Assembly: GCA_027023025.1 (NCBI GenBank)
Contig: JALVXB010000032.1
Coordinates: forward strand, 1 to 32,414
Length of the DNA: 32,414 bases
Direction of reading: 5' to 3'
Source: Caldisericaceae bacterium
GTDB taxonomy: Bacteria; Caldisericota; Caldisericia; Caldisericales; Caldisericaceae
The notes beneath the pieces are model-generated. The model did no database searches, had not been told where the DNA came from, and saw only the letters and a program-made list of their open reading frames with translations. Positions 1 to 8,269 of the stretch are shown here, in pieces. How positions within the stretch are numbered: the stretch's first letter is position 1; each line of letters starts with the position of its first letter. The translations under genes were made by a program, and so were the position numbers.

Positions 1-1113
1 ACCAATCTGTGGAAATACACTTTCTACAATAATTACGAGAGCAATGGAAAGCCCAGATTGATTCAATAAGCCAAATGTTCCATACTTCCTCATAACTTTA
101 TCTTTTGTCGCCAGAAGAATTCCTAATTCAGAAAAAACCCACTTTACCGCAATAAAAATCATAGTAATAGGTAACAAAGAAATCACTACCCTATAATCAA
201 TAGAAGCATCTGCAAGAACAAAGAAAAGAAGGTATATAATAGGAGATATTTGATCAAGCACAGATTCTATATCTTTTCCACAGTTAGTAAAATTTTGTAT
301 AAAGAACCCAATAATAATGCTTGCAAGAAGTGGATCAAGGTTTATAAGGTAAATCTGAGAAACAATAAATCCTACAATAAGTATAAAGATGTGACGCTCT
401 ACCGTAACTTTGCGCATATAAACAGAAATAACAAAGCCAACTAAAACACCAAATAACATTGAGAATACAACATGAGAGATGACTCCGCCAACGGAAAGAT
501 TTCCCTTACCATATGCAATAATTAAAACAAAGATAAGCGTAACAATAATGTCTTTCAATATTGCAATACTTAGTATTTTATCGCCAAATAGAGTATGGGT
601 TTGAGAATCTTTTATTACGGCAATTGTTGATAAGGGTGACTTTAACACAAGTAAAACACCTATAAGAATAGCAAATATCCAATAATCAGTAATCTTATTT
701 CTAAAAAGTAAAACAGCCGCAAAAAATAATCCGATAAATACAACCACACCTATCGAAAGAGTAAGAAGGGTAATTTCTTTCCACTGCTTTTTCAAAAAAG
801 ACACTTTCATCTCCATTCCTGACTGGAGAGCAATAAAAGTAATAGCCACTTCTTCTATAAACTTTACTTCTTTTAGAGTACTTGCAGGAACGAGCCCAAA
901 AAGATAAGGCGATACAAACATGCCTGTTATCAGATATCCGGTAATCTCGGGAAAACCTATAGATTTGAAAAATTTCCCGGCAAACAACCCTATAAGCATT
1001 ATAAATGCGAGTGAAAGCATCACATCATAAGCTGAAGGGAGTTGCACAAATGTACACCGCCTGACAAGAAAAAGCACTACATAGAAGAAAGAAGAAATGA
1101 TTAAATATCCCAT
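1..1113 (-). CDS. CPA2-type cation:proton antiporter (KefB/NapA-like), C-terminus cut by window edge
   Basis: The frame is open from an ATG at 1113 down to position 1 (371 codons, no stop), so the gene continues past the left edge. The protein is a chain of hydrophobic helices and matches the Na+/H+ exchanger fold of the CPA2 family: an early GFPEITGYLITGMFVSP stretch (the usual G-P-x-x-x-GYLxxGxxxGP helix) and an ALQSGMEM helix where the family has FxxGLE. A KD pair lies in the sequence LSIAILKDIIV (Asp about residue 188), where the family keeps its ion-binding Asp. It probably exchanges K+ or Na+ for protons across the inner membrane. The start overlaps the end of the upstream gene by 13 bp, so translation is likely coupled. 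Whether a TrkA-N regulatory domain follows lies outside the window. Family assignment is fairly sure; substrate is unknown. Confidence 0.82.
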   Translation of the reverse strand, partial: MGYLIISSFFYVVLFLVRRCTFVQLPSAYDVMLSLAFIMLIGLFAGKFFKSIGFPEITGYLITGMFVSPYLFGLVPASTLKEVKFIEEVAITFIALQSGMEMKVSFLKKQWKEITLLTLSIGVVVFIGLFFAAVLLFRNKITDYWIFAILIGVLLVLKSPLSTIAVIKDSQTHTLFGDKILSIAILKDIIVTLIFVLIIAYGKGNLSVGGVISHVVFSMLFGVLVGFVISVYMRKVTVERHIFILIVGFIVSQIYLINLDPLLASIIIGFFIQNFTNCGKDIESVLDQISPIIYLLFFVLADASIDYRVVISLLPITMIFIAVKWVFSELGILLATKDKVMRKYGTFGLLNQSGLSIALVIIVESVFPQIG

Positions 1114-2093
1114 AACCTTCTTAATACTTCCTCTACAAACATTAGAATAAAATAAAATATAGCTGTTGAGGTAATAAGTGTACTATTTTTGCTTTCCATA
1201 GCAACGGCAACAGATAGAGCACCAAACGGCGCAACAAACAAAGTGCGTCTCCTATAAAAAGGCATAAGTATAGAAACTTTCGTGCCTATTGAAAGAATAA
1301 ATGCAAATACAAAAAATCGTAAAGAAAAGAAAATACCAGAAAAAAGCATTAATGAAAGAAAAAAGGATTTTTCCAGAGAAGAAACAAACTTCTTTATGCG
1401 TATGTGGTAAAAATTATCTAATAACGCAACAGAAATTCCAAATATCATAGCAGAAAATATTGCGGAAGTTTTTATTCCTTCAGAAAAAGCACTTATAAGG
1501 AGGAGGAAACCAATAGTTAATACATAAGTCTCTTTACCCGATATAATTTTAATCAGCCCCACAAAAAGCACGGCAAGTAAAATCGTGACTAAAGGTAACA
1601 CATTACCCACTATGCCAAATTTAGATATCACATAAAACCACAAAATAAAAATCGTACTCACTTCAAAAGAAAGTGCCAAATCTGATAATTCTTTAGAAAA
1701 CAAGTACAACACATAGGACGAGGGAATCATAGACACGGCAGCAATTGTATAAGGAAAAGGCACACGCAACAACTTTAACAAGACAACGATCGGGAAGTAT
1801 ATGAGCGATATTAAAAAAGCAATAAAATAATGTCTGAAAGACATCTTTGAAACTATGTTTTTCTCAAACTGCATTCCAAAGTCAAAACCGATAAAAGCGA
1901 GTATAACATATATAAATGCATACAATCCCTGTATTACAGAATTCTTATTTATAATAAACGAAAGTATAACCCCTAACAGGTATAACTCAATACCTGAAAG
2001 AGGCATCGCGCCAAACTTCTTCTCAAAAATCGTTCTTTTAGAGAAAAAAGATAGCCCTATTACGAAGAGCACGATAATGAAAGCAGTTTTCAT
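1101..2093 (-). CDS. Polytopic membrane protein, degenerate CPA2 antiporter-like paralogue
   Basis: 330 residues, almost entirely hydrophobic helices. It can be aligned by eye with the downstream antiporter: a GIELYLLGVILSF helix at about residues 34-46, an AFIGFDFGMQFE helix at about 66-77 that parallels ALQSGMEM, and a PSSYVLYLFSKE segment where the partner has KSPLSTIAVIKD. The conserved Lys-Asp pair of the next helix is absent: the equivalent stretch reads LSFEVSTIFI, so Asp becomes Ser near residue 146. It may be a non-transporting partner of the adjacent antiporter, or a transporter with other chemistry. It starts at ATG 2093, 10 nt after the upstream amidohydrolase stop, with no clear SD. 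A TATAAT lies 9 nt before the ATG, so an internal promoter is possible. No close family name can be given from sequence alone. Confidence 0.7.
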   Translation of the reverse strand: MKTAFIIVLFVIGLSFFSKRTIFEKKFGAMPLSGIELYLLGVILSFIINKNSVIQGLYAFIYVILAFIGFDFGMQFEKNIVSKMSFRHYFIAFLISLIYFPIVVLLKLLRVPFPYTIAAVSMIPSSYVLYLFSKELSDLALSFEVSTIFILWFYVISKFGIVGNVLPLVTILLAVLFVGLIKIISGKETYVLTIGFLLLISAFSEGIKTSAIFSAMIFGISVALLDNFYHIRIKKFVSSLEKSFFLSLMLFSGIFFSLRFFVFAFILSIGTKVSILMPFYRRRTLFVAPFGALSVAVAMESKNSTLITSTAIFYFILMFVEEVLRRLWDI

Positions 2094-2103
2094 TAGTCTA
2101 CAA

Positions 2104-3198
2104 TTATATAAACACCTTCAGCACTTTCGTCTTCGTCTCCCACGGCTCTCCGTCAAATAGAACAATACTGGGTTTTGCGCCTTTCTTTATAACGCCGTAA
2201 TCTTTAAGGCCGAGTATTTCTGCTGGAATAGAGGTCACAGTTTTTAACGCATCTTCCACCTTAATGCCTTCTGCAATAATTGGGCCGAGTTGTATGCGTA
2301 AGTATTCGGCAGGATAGAACGGGTGCCCGGACATAATTGCCGTTTTCACACCTTTTTCGATAAGCCTCGCGGCAACTTTTGGGGTGTGATGTTTTAATTC
2401 AATACCAAAACGCGGCAAAATCACCGGGCCAAACACAACCGGAATGTTGTTTTCTTTAAGCAAATCCATCGCTATGTCTGCCTCACTGCCATAAGTTATG
2501 ACGGTATTTAATTTAAACTCCTTGCCAATTCTTACGCTCGTTGCAATGTCGTCTGCACGGAACGCCGCAAAAAATGCCTTTTCTTTGCCTTTTAATAGAG
2601 GAATAAGCGATTCTTCGGAAAGAGAAAACTTTTTCTCCTTTTTATTCATATACTCTTTCGCTTTGTAAAGCGCATTTCTTACGATGTACGCACTGCCCAT
2701 ACGCGTCATAGGCATTTTTCTCTGTTTCCCGTAAACTGTTTTCGGTGCATTATTTAAAGAAAACCTTACTCCACAGGGCGACTTTATAAGCATTTCCTCA
2801 ACGGTGCGTCCCTTCGTGTAAATAAGTGCGCCGCGCCCTCCAACTGGATTTGACAAACCAGGCAGAACGAGTGTTTCAAGAACACCGCCTCTAAGCGCCT
2901 TTGGAAACGCCTCGTCAAATGGGTTTATTCCGTCCAGTGCAAGCAGCTCCGGGGTGGATGGATTCGTTTCTTCGTCAAAGTCGTTTCCCTCAACGCTCGG
3001 CATTGACTCTTCCTTTAAGCCGATACCAGAAGAAAGGTCAATAAAACCAGGAGTTACGAACTTTGCCCTGTAAGTTTCCTTTACCTTTTCTTTGTTATCT
3101 TTTCCCACATATTGAATGCCTTTTTCGTCAAACATCACGACGGCATTTTCTATAATCTTCTTTCCGTCAAAAAGTTTATCTGCAATTATTTTTTTCAT
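2104..3198 (-). CDS. Amidohydrolase-fold protein lacking metal ligands (probable pseudoenzyme)
   Basis: 364 residues from ATG 3198, which has the SD GAGGTGAG just upstream; a longer reading to 3297 would overlap the upstream gene without an SD and is rejected. The protein aligns end to end with the upstream amidohydrolase (shared TNPSTP, INPFD, RMG, RADDI, HP..P.EYL segments), so the two are tandem paralogues. Every expected metal ligand is changed: the HxH of the partner (H60, H62) is S56 and G58 here, the HSH motif (H220, H222) is A211 and F213, H246 is Y236, and the catalytic D301 is G291. Hydrolase activity is therefore unlikely. A structural or regulatory partner role for the active copy is an inference supported by the 4-nt spacing between the two genes. 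Confidence 0.85.
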   Translation of the reverse strand: MKKIIADKLFDGKKIIENAVVMFDEKGIQYVGKDNKEKVKETYRAKFVTPGFIDLSSGIGLKEESMPSVEGNDFDEETNPSTPELLALDGINPFDEAFPKALRGGVLETLVLPGLSNPVGGRGALIYTKGRTVEEMLIKSPCGVRFSLNNAPKTVYGKQRKMPMTRMGSAYIVRNALYKAKEYMNKKEKKFSLSEESLIPLLKGKEKAFFAAFRADDIATSVRIGKEFKLNTVITYGSEADIAMDLLKENNIPVVFGPVILPRFGIELKHHTPKVAARLIEKGVKTAIMSGHPFYPAEYLRIQLGPIIAEGIKVEDALKTVTSIPAEILGLKDYGVIKKGAKPSIVLFDGEPWETKTKVLKVFI

Positions 3199-3202
3199 TT
3201 TC

Positions 3203-4357
3203 TCACCTCTCGTAAACGATTTGCCCTTCTGCAAAAACGAGCTCGCACTTTGCAGTAGAAGAGAACGGATGTTTGTCCCATACAGAAATGTTTGCAACTT
3301 TCCCTTCCTCTATACTCCCGTAGTCCTCGTCCAGTTCCATAATTTTTGCAGGGTTAATTGTTATCATCTTTAACGCCTCTTCTTCACCTGCTCCGCCTTC
3401 GTATGCAACGAGCCCTGCTTCAAGCGGTAGGTATTGAATGGGCATTACTGGATGGTCCGTCATAAGAGCAGTAAGCACGCCTGCTTTGCTGAGCAATGCG
3501 GGAGTTTCAAACGAGGAAGAGCGCGTTTCTATCTTTGGAGAAACATCCAACAGAGGGCCTGATATAACGGGTACTTTCTTCTTTGCGATAATGTCGCGTA
3601 TAACAGATGCATCTGTCCCGTGCTCAATCACGACATCAAGGCCAAATTCTTCCTTTGCAATTCGAATTGCAGTAAGAATGTCGTCTGCCCTGTGCGAGTG
3701 AATTCGTAAAGGGATTTTATGCTGAAACACAGGAACGAGCGCCTCCATATCCAGATTGAACTGGGGCTTACTTTTGCCCTTTTTCTTTTTGGCTTCAAAG
3801 TATTCTTTTGCCTTTGCAAGCGTTTCCCTGAAGACCTTTGCAGTACCCATCCTAGTAGAAGGTAGCCTTTTCTGGGAAGAGTACACGCGTTTTGGATTTT
3901 CTCCAAATGCACACTTTACGCCTGCAGGATTTTTCACCAGCATTTCGTCTATCGTGTTTTTATAAGTTTTCACCACGACACTTTGCCCACCTATAACATT
4001 TCCGGAGCCAGGCCCCGTGAAAACGAGGCAGATACCACTTGAGAGCGCATCCTTAAATGCAGGGTCAAATGGGTTTATTGCGTCGATTGCACGCATCGCT
4101 GGAGTTGAAGGGTTCGTCATTTCGTTTCCGTCGGTATCTTCCATTGGCACCTCAAGAGGGAATAGGCCCAAATGAGAATGCGCATCGATAAATCCAGGAA
4201 AAACGAGTTTTCCTTTTACATCAATTCGTTTTGCTTTTGTTTTTATTTTTCCTTTCGACACCTTTTTAATAAATCCATCGTCTCCAAGTAGAACTGAGCC
4301 GTTCTTGATTACGCCTTTTGTGACTGTAAAAATTGTCCCATTTTCTAATAAAATCAT
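3203..4357 (-). CDS. Metal-dependent amidohydrolase (imidazolonepropionase/dihydroorotase-like superfamily)
   Basis: 384 residues from ATG 4357, preceded by the SD GAAGGAGG; an upstream ATG at 4375 lacks one. An N-terminal beta-sandwich strand set (ILLENGTIFT, VFPGFID) leads into a TIM barrel with the full ligand set of the superfamily: HSH at residues 60-62, a second HSH at 220-222, EHG with H246, and TDHP with D301. The C-terminal NPAKIMELDEDYGSIEEGKVAN segment is the standard return to the sandwich domain. It should hydrolyse a cyclic or linear amide or C-N bond of a small molecule or dipeptide; the substrate cannot be read from the sequence. It is first in a probable operon with its degenerate paralogue and, 10 nt further on, the antiporter pair. 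It diverges from the MATE gene. Confidence 0.88.
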   Translation of the reverse strand: MILLENGTIFTVTKGVIKNGSVLLGDDGFIKKVSKGKIKTKAKRIDVKGKLVFPGFIDAHSHLGLFPLEVPMEDTDGNEMTNPSTPAMRAIDAINPFDPAFKDALSSGICLVFTGPGSGNVIGGQSVVVKTYKNTIDEMLVKNPAGVKCAFGENPKRVYSSQKRLPSTRMGTAKVFRETLAKAKEYFEAKKKKGKSKPQFNLDMEALVPVFQHKIPLRIHSHRADDILTAIRIAKEEFGLDVVIEHGTDASVIRDIIAKKKVPVISGPLLDVSPKIETRSSSFETPALLSKAGVLTALMTDHPVMPIQYLPLEAGLVAYEGGAGEEEALKMITINPAKIMELDEDYGSIEEGKVANISVWDKHPFSSTAKCELVFAEGQIVYER

Positions 4358-4394
4358 TTTGCCTCCTTCACACATTTGCTAAAAGACCTTTTTA

Positions 4395-4400
4395 AGTATA
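4395..4400 (-). promoter_or_regulatory. Putative -10 element of the amidohydrolase operon
   Basis: The minus strand reads TATACT at this site, about 38 bp upstream of the first amidohydrolase ATG. No good -35 hexamer is visible 16-17 bp further upstream, so this is a tentative call. Confidence 0.4.
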
Positions 4401-4467
4401 CAACAAAAATTAGTAAAAAGGAAACTTTTAAAAAGCACATTCTTTACAGTATAAGATTTTATACTTA

Positions 4468-4495
4468 TTGTAAAATAAAAAACTTTTGTTATTAT
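4468..4495 (+). promoter_or_regulatory. Putative promoter of the MATE gene with leaderless spacing
   Basis: The -35-like TTGTAA (4468-4473) and -10-like TATTAT (4490-4495) are separated by 16 bp. The -10 ends 8 nt before the ATG at 4504, so transcription would start at or next to the start codon. This agrees with the absence of a convincing SD. Confidence 0.5.
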
Positions 4496-4503
4496 GAGCG
4501 TGT

Positions 4504-5904
4504 ATGACTAAATTAAAGAAAATAGTTAACACTTTGCGAAGAAAACCAGACCTGTTAAACGGGAACATCATCGTAGAGCTTACTATTCTTGGACTCCCGG
4601 TAATGTTTGCAAACTTAATGCAAACACTTTACAACCTGATTGATGCGTTCTGGCTTGGTAAAGTAGGAAAAGCAGCGCTCTCTGCTCCAACGATTTCATT
4701 TAATGTGATCTTCGTTCTGATTGCATTCTCAATGGGGATATCCGTTGGTGGCTCAACACTCGTTGCGCAGTATACGGGTGCGCACATGGACGAAGACGCG
4801 GCAAAATCAGCAGGAACGACGATTACGCTGATGATTTTACTGGGTCTCGTATTTGGAATACTTGGATATGCTACAGCCGTGCCTGTGTTAAATATGCTAC
4901 ACACCCCAAAAGATGCATTTCACGCAACGCTCGTTTACATGAGGACTATTTTTGTAGGACTGCCGTTTATGTTCGGGTACATGAGCTTTCGGGGCATCGT
5001 TCAGGGTAAAGGAAATACCGTAACACCGATGAAGATTATCACGCTTTCATTAATACTTAACGCAGTACTTGATCCAATGATGATATTTGGTTACGGACTT
5101 CCAAAAATGGGCGTAATGGGAGCAGCCGTGGCAACGGACATATCGCGTGCACTTGCAATGTATCTGGGATTTAAATACCTATTCTCAAAAGACAGTGAGG
5201 TAAAACTTACATGGATAGACTTACGGATAAACTGGAGTATCGTTAATAAAATTATTAAGATTGGTTTTCCACTCTCCATTGGGCAAATGGCAACTTCACT
5301 CGGATTTACCGTACTTATCAGCATCGTAAATTTGTTTGGCTCTGCAGTAATCAGCGCATTTGGAATAGGTAACAGAATTATTTCTTTACTTAACATGCCT
5401 GCAATGGGATTTTCGCAGGCCGCAACGGTAATGGTCGGGCAGAACCTCGGAGCAGACAATGTAAAGCGCGCAGAGGAAACCGTCATTGCAGCAGTGAAAC
5501 TCATTGCAATCGTTTTGTTCTCAGGCGCAACGCTGACATTCCTATTTGGAGGATACATCGTAAAATTCTTTATAAACGACCCGGAAGTGATACGGGTAGG
5601 CGCAAACCTTTTCCGTATCGCATCGTACTCTGTGCCGTTTTTTGGAATTATGTTTGCTTTCAACGCTGCTTTCAGCGGTTCTGGGCATACGACTCCGATA
5701 CTCGTTTTAAATACGACGCGTTTGTGGGGAATAAGAATTCCGGTTGCATACTACCTTGCAATTAAAAAGGGTATGGGTCCAAACGGCATTTTTTACGCAA
5801 TGGTCGTAAGTAATGTTATAATTTCTGCTGCAGCATACCTCTGGTTCAGGAGAGGCACCTGGAAACAGAAAGTTATACGCAAAAAAGTTCAGAGTAATAC
5901 TTAA
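4504..5904 (+). CDS. MATE family multidrug/cation-coupled efflux transporter (NorM/DinF type)
   Basis: 466 residues, the normal length for the family, with about twelve hydrophobic helices arranged as two similar halves. Family hallmarks are visible: the N-terminal LGLPVMFANLMQTLYNLIDAFW helix, ISVGGSTLVAQYTGA in the first half, and the mirrored GFPLSIGQM and GFSQAATVMVGQNLGA segments in the second. It should export drugs or metabolites using a Na+ or H+ gradient. The N-terminus (MTKLKKIVN) is short and basic. It stands alone on the plus strand between divergent amidohydrolase genes and the non-coding stretch before the liv operon. No clear SD precedes the ATG; the promoter spacing suggests a leaderless mRNA. 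Confidence 0.92.
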   Translation: MTKLKKIVNTLRRKPDLLNGNIIVELTILGLPVMFANLMQTLYNLIDAFWLGKVGKAALSAPTISFNVIFVLIAFSMGISVGGSTLVAQYTGAHMDEDAAKSAGTTITLMILLGLVFGILGYATAVPVLNMLHTPKDAFHATLVYMRTIFVGLPFMFGYMSFRGIVQGKGNTVTPMKIITLSLILNAVLDPMMIFGYGLPKMGVMGAAVATDISRALAMYLGFKYLFSKDSEVKLTWIDLRINWSIVNKIIKIGFPLSIGQMATSLGFTVLISIVNLFGSAVISAFGIGNRIISLLNMPAMGFSQAATVMVGQNLGADNVKRAEETVIAAVKLIAIVLFSGATLTFLFGGYIVKFFINDPEVIRVGANLFRIASYSVPFFGIMFAFNAAFSGSGHTTPILVLNTTRLWGIRIPVAYYLAIKKGMGPNGIFYAMVVSNVIISAAAYLWFRRGTWKQKVIRKKVQSNT

Positions 5905-6282
5905 AGGCAGGTAGCAGTAACCAGAGGATCTATAATTTAAAAAACAACACATTTGGAAAAGTGCAGCCAATAGTTTTATTTTTACAAATTTATTCCCGAT
6001 TTGCTTTTCACCTTCGCAGGAAGAAAAGTTAGAAAGGAAACTCTGCGTCCGTTATAAACATGAGGTCCTTTGCAAAGGCGACAGGAGAAGAAAAACGCTC
6101 GCTCGAGGATGACCAGAAGACAGGAATTCCCTTACGGAGAAAGTGTAGACGGTTGTAAAGTGGAAAAGTGTTTGTCAGGGTGTAACCTTTTCTTTGTCAC
6201 TCAGGACAGAGCAAATAGTCTCTGACCTGACCATCCTACTTCTCATTAAATAACAGCAAAATTATACTTAACGAACCTTGTG

Positions 6283-6493
6283 TTTATCGGTATTTCTGAA
6301 AAATCGCTAATTTAAGGCCCATAGACGCGAATTTTGAGAAAAATCGGATAAATATACCTGCAAAACGCTTAAAACGCCTTATTTTAGAAGGCAACAAAGC
6401 CTGTATTTATCAGTGTTTCTTTGATTTTGGACCAAATTAAATGTGATTTGTCAGGTCATAATTTTCAGAAACCCTTTATTTATCTACATTTCT
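6283..6493. repeat. Cluster of TTTATC-N4-TTTCT degenerate repeats
   Basis: Three direct copies share TTTATC, four variable bases and TTTCT exactly (6283-6297, 6406-6420, 6479-6493), with looser similarity on both sides (a CCT-rich left flank). A fourth, imperfect copy is inverted (6337-6352, minus strand TTTATC then TTTTC after four bases). Spacing is irregular, so this is not a CRISPR array. Confidence 0.45.
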
Positions 6494-6622
6494 TGATACC
6501 CTATTTTCGCACTTTACGAACGAAAATTCGGCTATCCTACACCCAGTAATTAAGAATCATTGTAATTAATCTTTAATGAATGTTTAACGCAAATAGACTA
6601 CTGTGCACTTCAAATTCGAAAC

Positions 6623-6639
6623 CCCCGCACGAAGCGGGG
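6623..6639 (-). terminator. Hairpin terminator of the liv operon
   Basis: On the minus strand CCCCGC and GCGGGG form a perfect 6-bp GC stem around a TTCGT loop, about 34 nt after the livF stop. The following GTTTCGAATTTG is only moderately T-rich, so termination may be partial. Confidence 0.6.
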
Positions 6640-6672
6640 CAAAGCATAGATATAATTAGGACTTTACGCTAA

Positions 6673-7401
6673 TTAAGCACCAAGGTATGCTTCTTTCACC
6701 TTCGGATTTGCAGCAACTTCTTTTGCATCTCCTTCTATCGTAATGTTTCCGACTTCCAACACATACGCATAGTCAGCAATTTGAAGCGCCATCTCTGCAT
6801 TCTGCTCAACGAGCAAAATTGTTTTGCCTTCTTCGTTTATTTCAGTAATGACTTTGAAAATCTCTTCAACGAGCATCGGCGCAAGTCCCATTGATGGCTC
6901 GTCTAAAAGGACGAGTTGCGCTTCAGTCATAAGCGCCCTGCCTACTGCAAGCATTTGCTGTTCACCACCAGAAAGTGTGCCAGCACTCTGTTTCTGCCGC
7001 TCTTTCAAACGAGGGAAAAGTTCAAATACTGCTTCCATTTTATCCTGCTTGAGTTTTTTGTCTCTCAGCGTCCAGGCGCCCATTTCCAAATTTTCACGCA
7101 CGGTAAGGTCAGGAAAAATTCTTCTTCCTTCAGGTACATGCGTAATGCCCATCTGCACGATTTTGTGAGGTTGTTTGTTCGTAATTTCGTCACCCATGTA
7201 AAAAATGTGTCCTTCCTCTGCCCTGAGCAACCCGGAAATCGTTCGCAGCGTCGTCGTTTTTCCTGCTCCGTTCGCACCAATTAGCGTAACGATCTCACCA
7301 CTTTTTACCGTAAAGGAAATTCCCTTTAACGCTTTAATTGCGCCGTAAGATACGACGAGGTCTTTTACTTCTAATACCACTGAACCGTCTTTTTTAGGCA
7401 T
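6673..7401 (-). CDS. livF: Branched-chain amino acid ABC transporter ATP-binding protein LivF
   Basis: 242 residues from ATG 7401, chosen because the SD GGGAGG lies 7 nt upstream; the longer reading from 7416 starts at a TTG that overlaps the SD. The ATPase motifs are complete: Walker A GANGAGKTT, Q-loop region VPEGRRIFPDLTVREN, signature LSGGEQQMLAVGRAL, Walker B LVLLDEPS and switch His region LLVEQNAE. The VPEGRRIFPDLTVREN block and the C-terminal VKEAYLGA are typical of LivF rather than LivG. With LivG it drives the LivHM permease at the cytoplasmic face. The ATG overlaps the end of livG by 8 bp, indicating translational coupling, and the gene is last in the operon before a hairpin terminator. 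Confidence 0.95.
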   Translation of the reverse strand: MPKKDGSVVLEVKDLVVSYGAIKALKGISFTVKSGEIVTLIGANGAGKTTTLRTISGLLRAEEGHIFYMGDEITNKQPHKIVQMGITHVPEGRRIFPDLTVRENLEMGAWTLRDKKLKQDKMEAVFELFPRLKERQKQSAGTLSGGEQQMLAVGRALMTEAQLVLLDEPSMGLAPMLVEEIFKVITEINEEGKTILLVEQNAEMALQIADYAYVLEVGNITIEGDAKEVAANPKVKEAYLGA

Positions 7402-8269
7402 ATTTTTTCCTCCCAAGATACGCTTCTATAACTCTCGGGTTATTGCTTACTTCCTGAGGAGTTCCTTCTGCAATTGTCTCCCCGAAGTCCATTACCTTTA
7501 TGTGTTCACAGATTCCCATAACAAACTTCATGTGATGTTCTATAAGGAAAATAGTCAGGTTGAATTCTTTTCTTATCCACAAAATCATGTCCATTAGTTC
7601 TTGTGTTTCTTTAGGATTCATTCCTGCTGCAGGTTCGTCTAAAAGAAGGAGTTTAGGGTGCGTTGCAAGTGCACGCGCTATTTCGAGTCTGCGCAATTCT
7701 CCGTAAGGTAAACCTTTTGCAAGCGAATACGTCCTGCTGTGAAGATTGAAAAGTTTTAACAACTTTATCGCTTCTTCTTTTATTTTTTCTTCTTCCTCTT
7801 TGAACTTTTTATTCCTCATCACCGCGTCGTATAAACCGTACTTTACGCGGAAGTGCTCTGCAATTCTGATGTTGTCAAGAACGGTCAGGTTAGGGAAGAT
7901 TCTCAAGTTCTGGAAGGTCCTTGCAATACCCTTTGACACGATCGTGTGCGGTTTGTAACGGGTGATGTCCTCCATGTAGAACCTTTCCTCCTTTTGCTCT
8001 TTTTTGCCTTCAGAATCCTTTTTACCTTTTTGTTCATTTTTATCTTTTGACTTCTTTTTAAACTTCCTCTCCTGCCTGAAGTATATTTTCCCTTTCGTAG
8101 GTATGTAGACACCAGTAATCAGGTTAAAAATAGTCGTTTTTCCTGCACCGTTTGGGCCGATGAGCCCCCAGATTGCACCTTCGGGAAGTTCCATGTTAAA
8201 GTCGGAAACCGCTCGAAGACCACCAAAGTAGTGAGTAACATGGTCAATTTTAAGCACCGTGTTTTGCAT
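7394..8269 (-). CDS. livG: Branched-chain amino acid ABC transporter ATP-binding protein LivG with charged insertion
   Basis: 291 residues from ATG 8269, with SD GAGGAGG. Walker [10 protein letters not shown] is at residues 38-46, the Q-loop region is [12 protein letters not shown] (Gln 120), the signature segment is [14 protein letters not shown], and Walker B is [13 protein letters not shown] followed by LIEHHMKFV. These are LivG features. LivG proteins are usually about 250-260 residues; the excess here is a Lys/Glu/Gln-rich insertion at about residues 65-96 (for example [20 protein letters not shown]) between the Walker A subdomain and the DITRYKPH segment. The insertion is low-complexity and probably a surface loop. 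The gene overlaps livM by 20 bp and livF by 8 bp. Confidence 0.95.
   Translation of the reverse strand: MQNTVLKIDHVTHYFGGLRAVSDFNMELPEGAIWGLIGPNGAGKTTIFNLITGVYIPTKGKIYFRQERKFKKKSKDKNEQKGKKDSEGKKEQKEERFYMEDITRYKPHTIVSKGIARTFQNLRIFPNLTVLDNIRIAEHFRVKYGLYDAVMRNKKFKEEEEKIKEEAIKLLKLFNLHSRTYSLAKGLPYGELRRLEIARALATHPKLLLLDEPAAGMNPKETQELMDMILWIRKEFNLTIFLIEHHMKFVMGICEHIKVMDFGETIAEGTPQEVSNNPRVIEAYLGRKKYA

Larger units (their letters stand above)
5905..6672. other. 768-bp non-coding stretch with degenerate repeats
   Basis: No credible gene is seen. The stretch lies between the convergent MATE gene and liv operon and has several layers. GAGGTCCTTTGC (6062-6073) and CTCGAGGATGAC (6102-6113) on the plus strand resemble halves of a widespread intergenic repeat style (minus strand: GTCATCCT..GAGCGA..GGACCTC). 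Four TTTATC-N4-TTTCT units lie between 6283 and 6493. A 9-bp inverted pair TGACCTGAC / GTCAGGTCA sits at 6223-6231 and 6450-6458. The liv terminator is near the end. It may be decayed mobile or repeat DNA; no tRNA, rRNA or CRISPR structure was recognised. Confidence 0.5.

Noticed and set aside
5091-5663. 190-codon open frame on the minus strand
   Set aside because: It lies opposite the MATE gene, has no family features and no SD.
6283-6493. CRISPR array
   Set aside because: The repeat units are short, irregularly spaced, partly inverted and without cas genes nearby.
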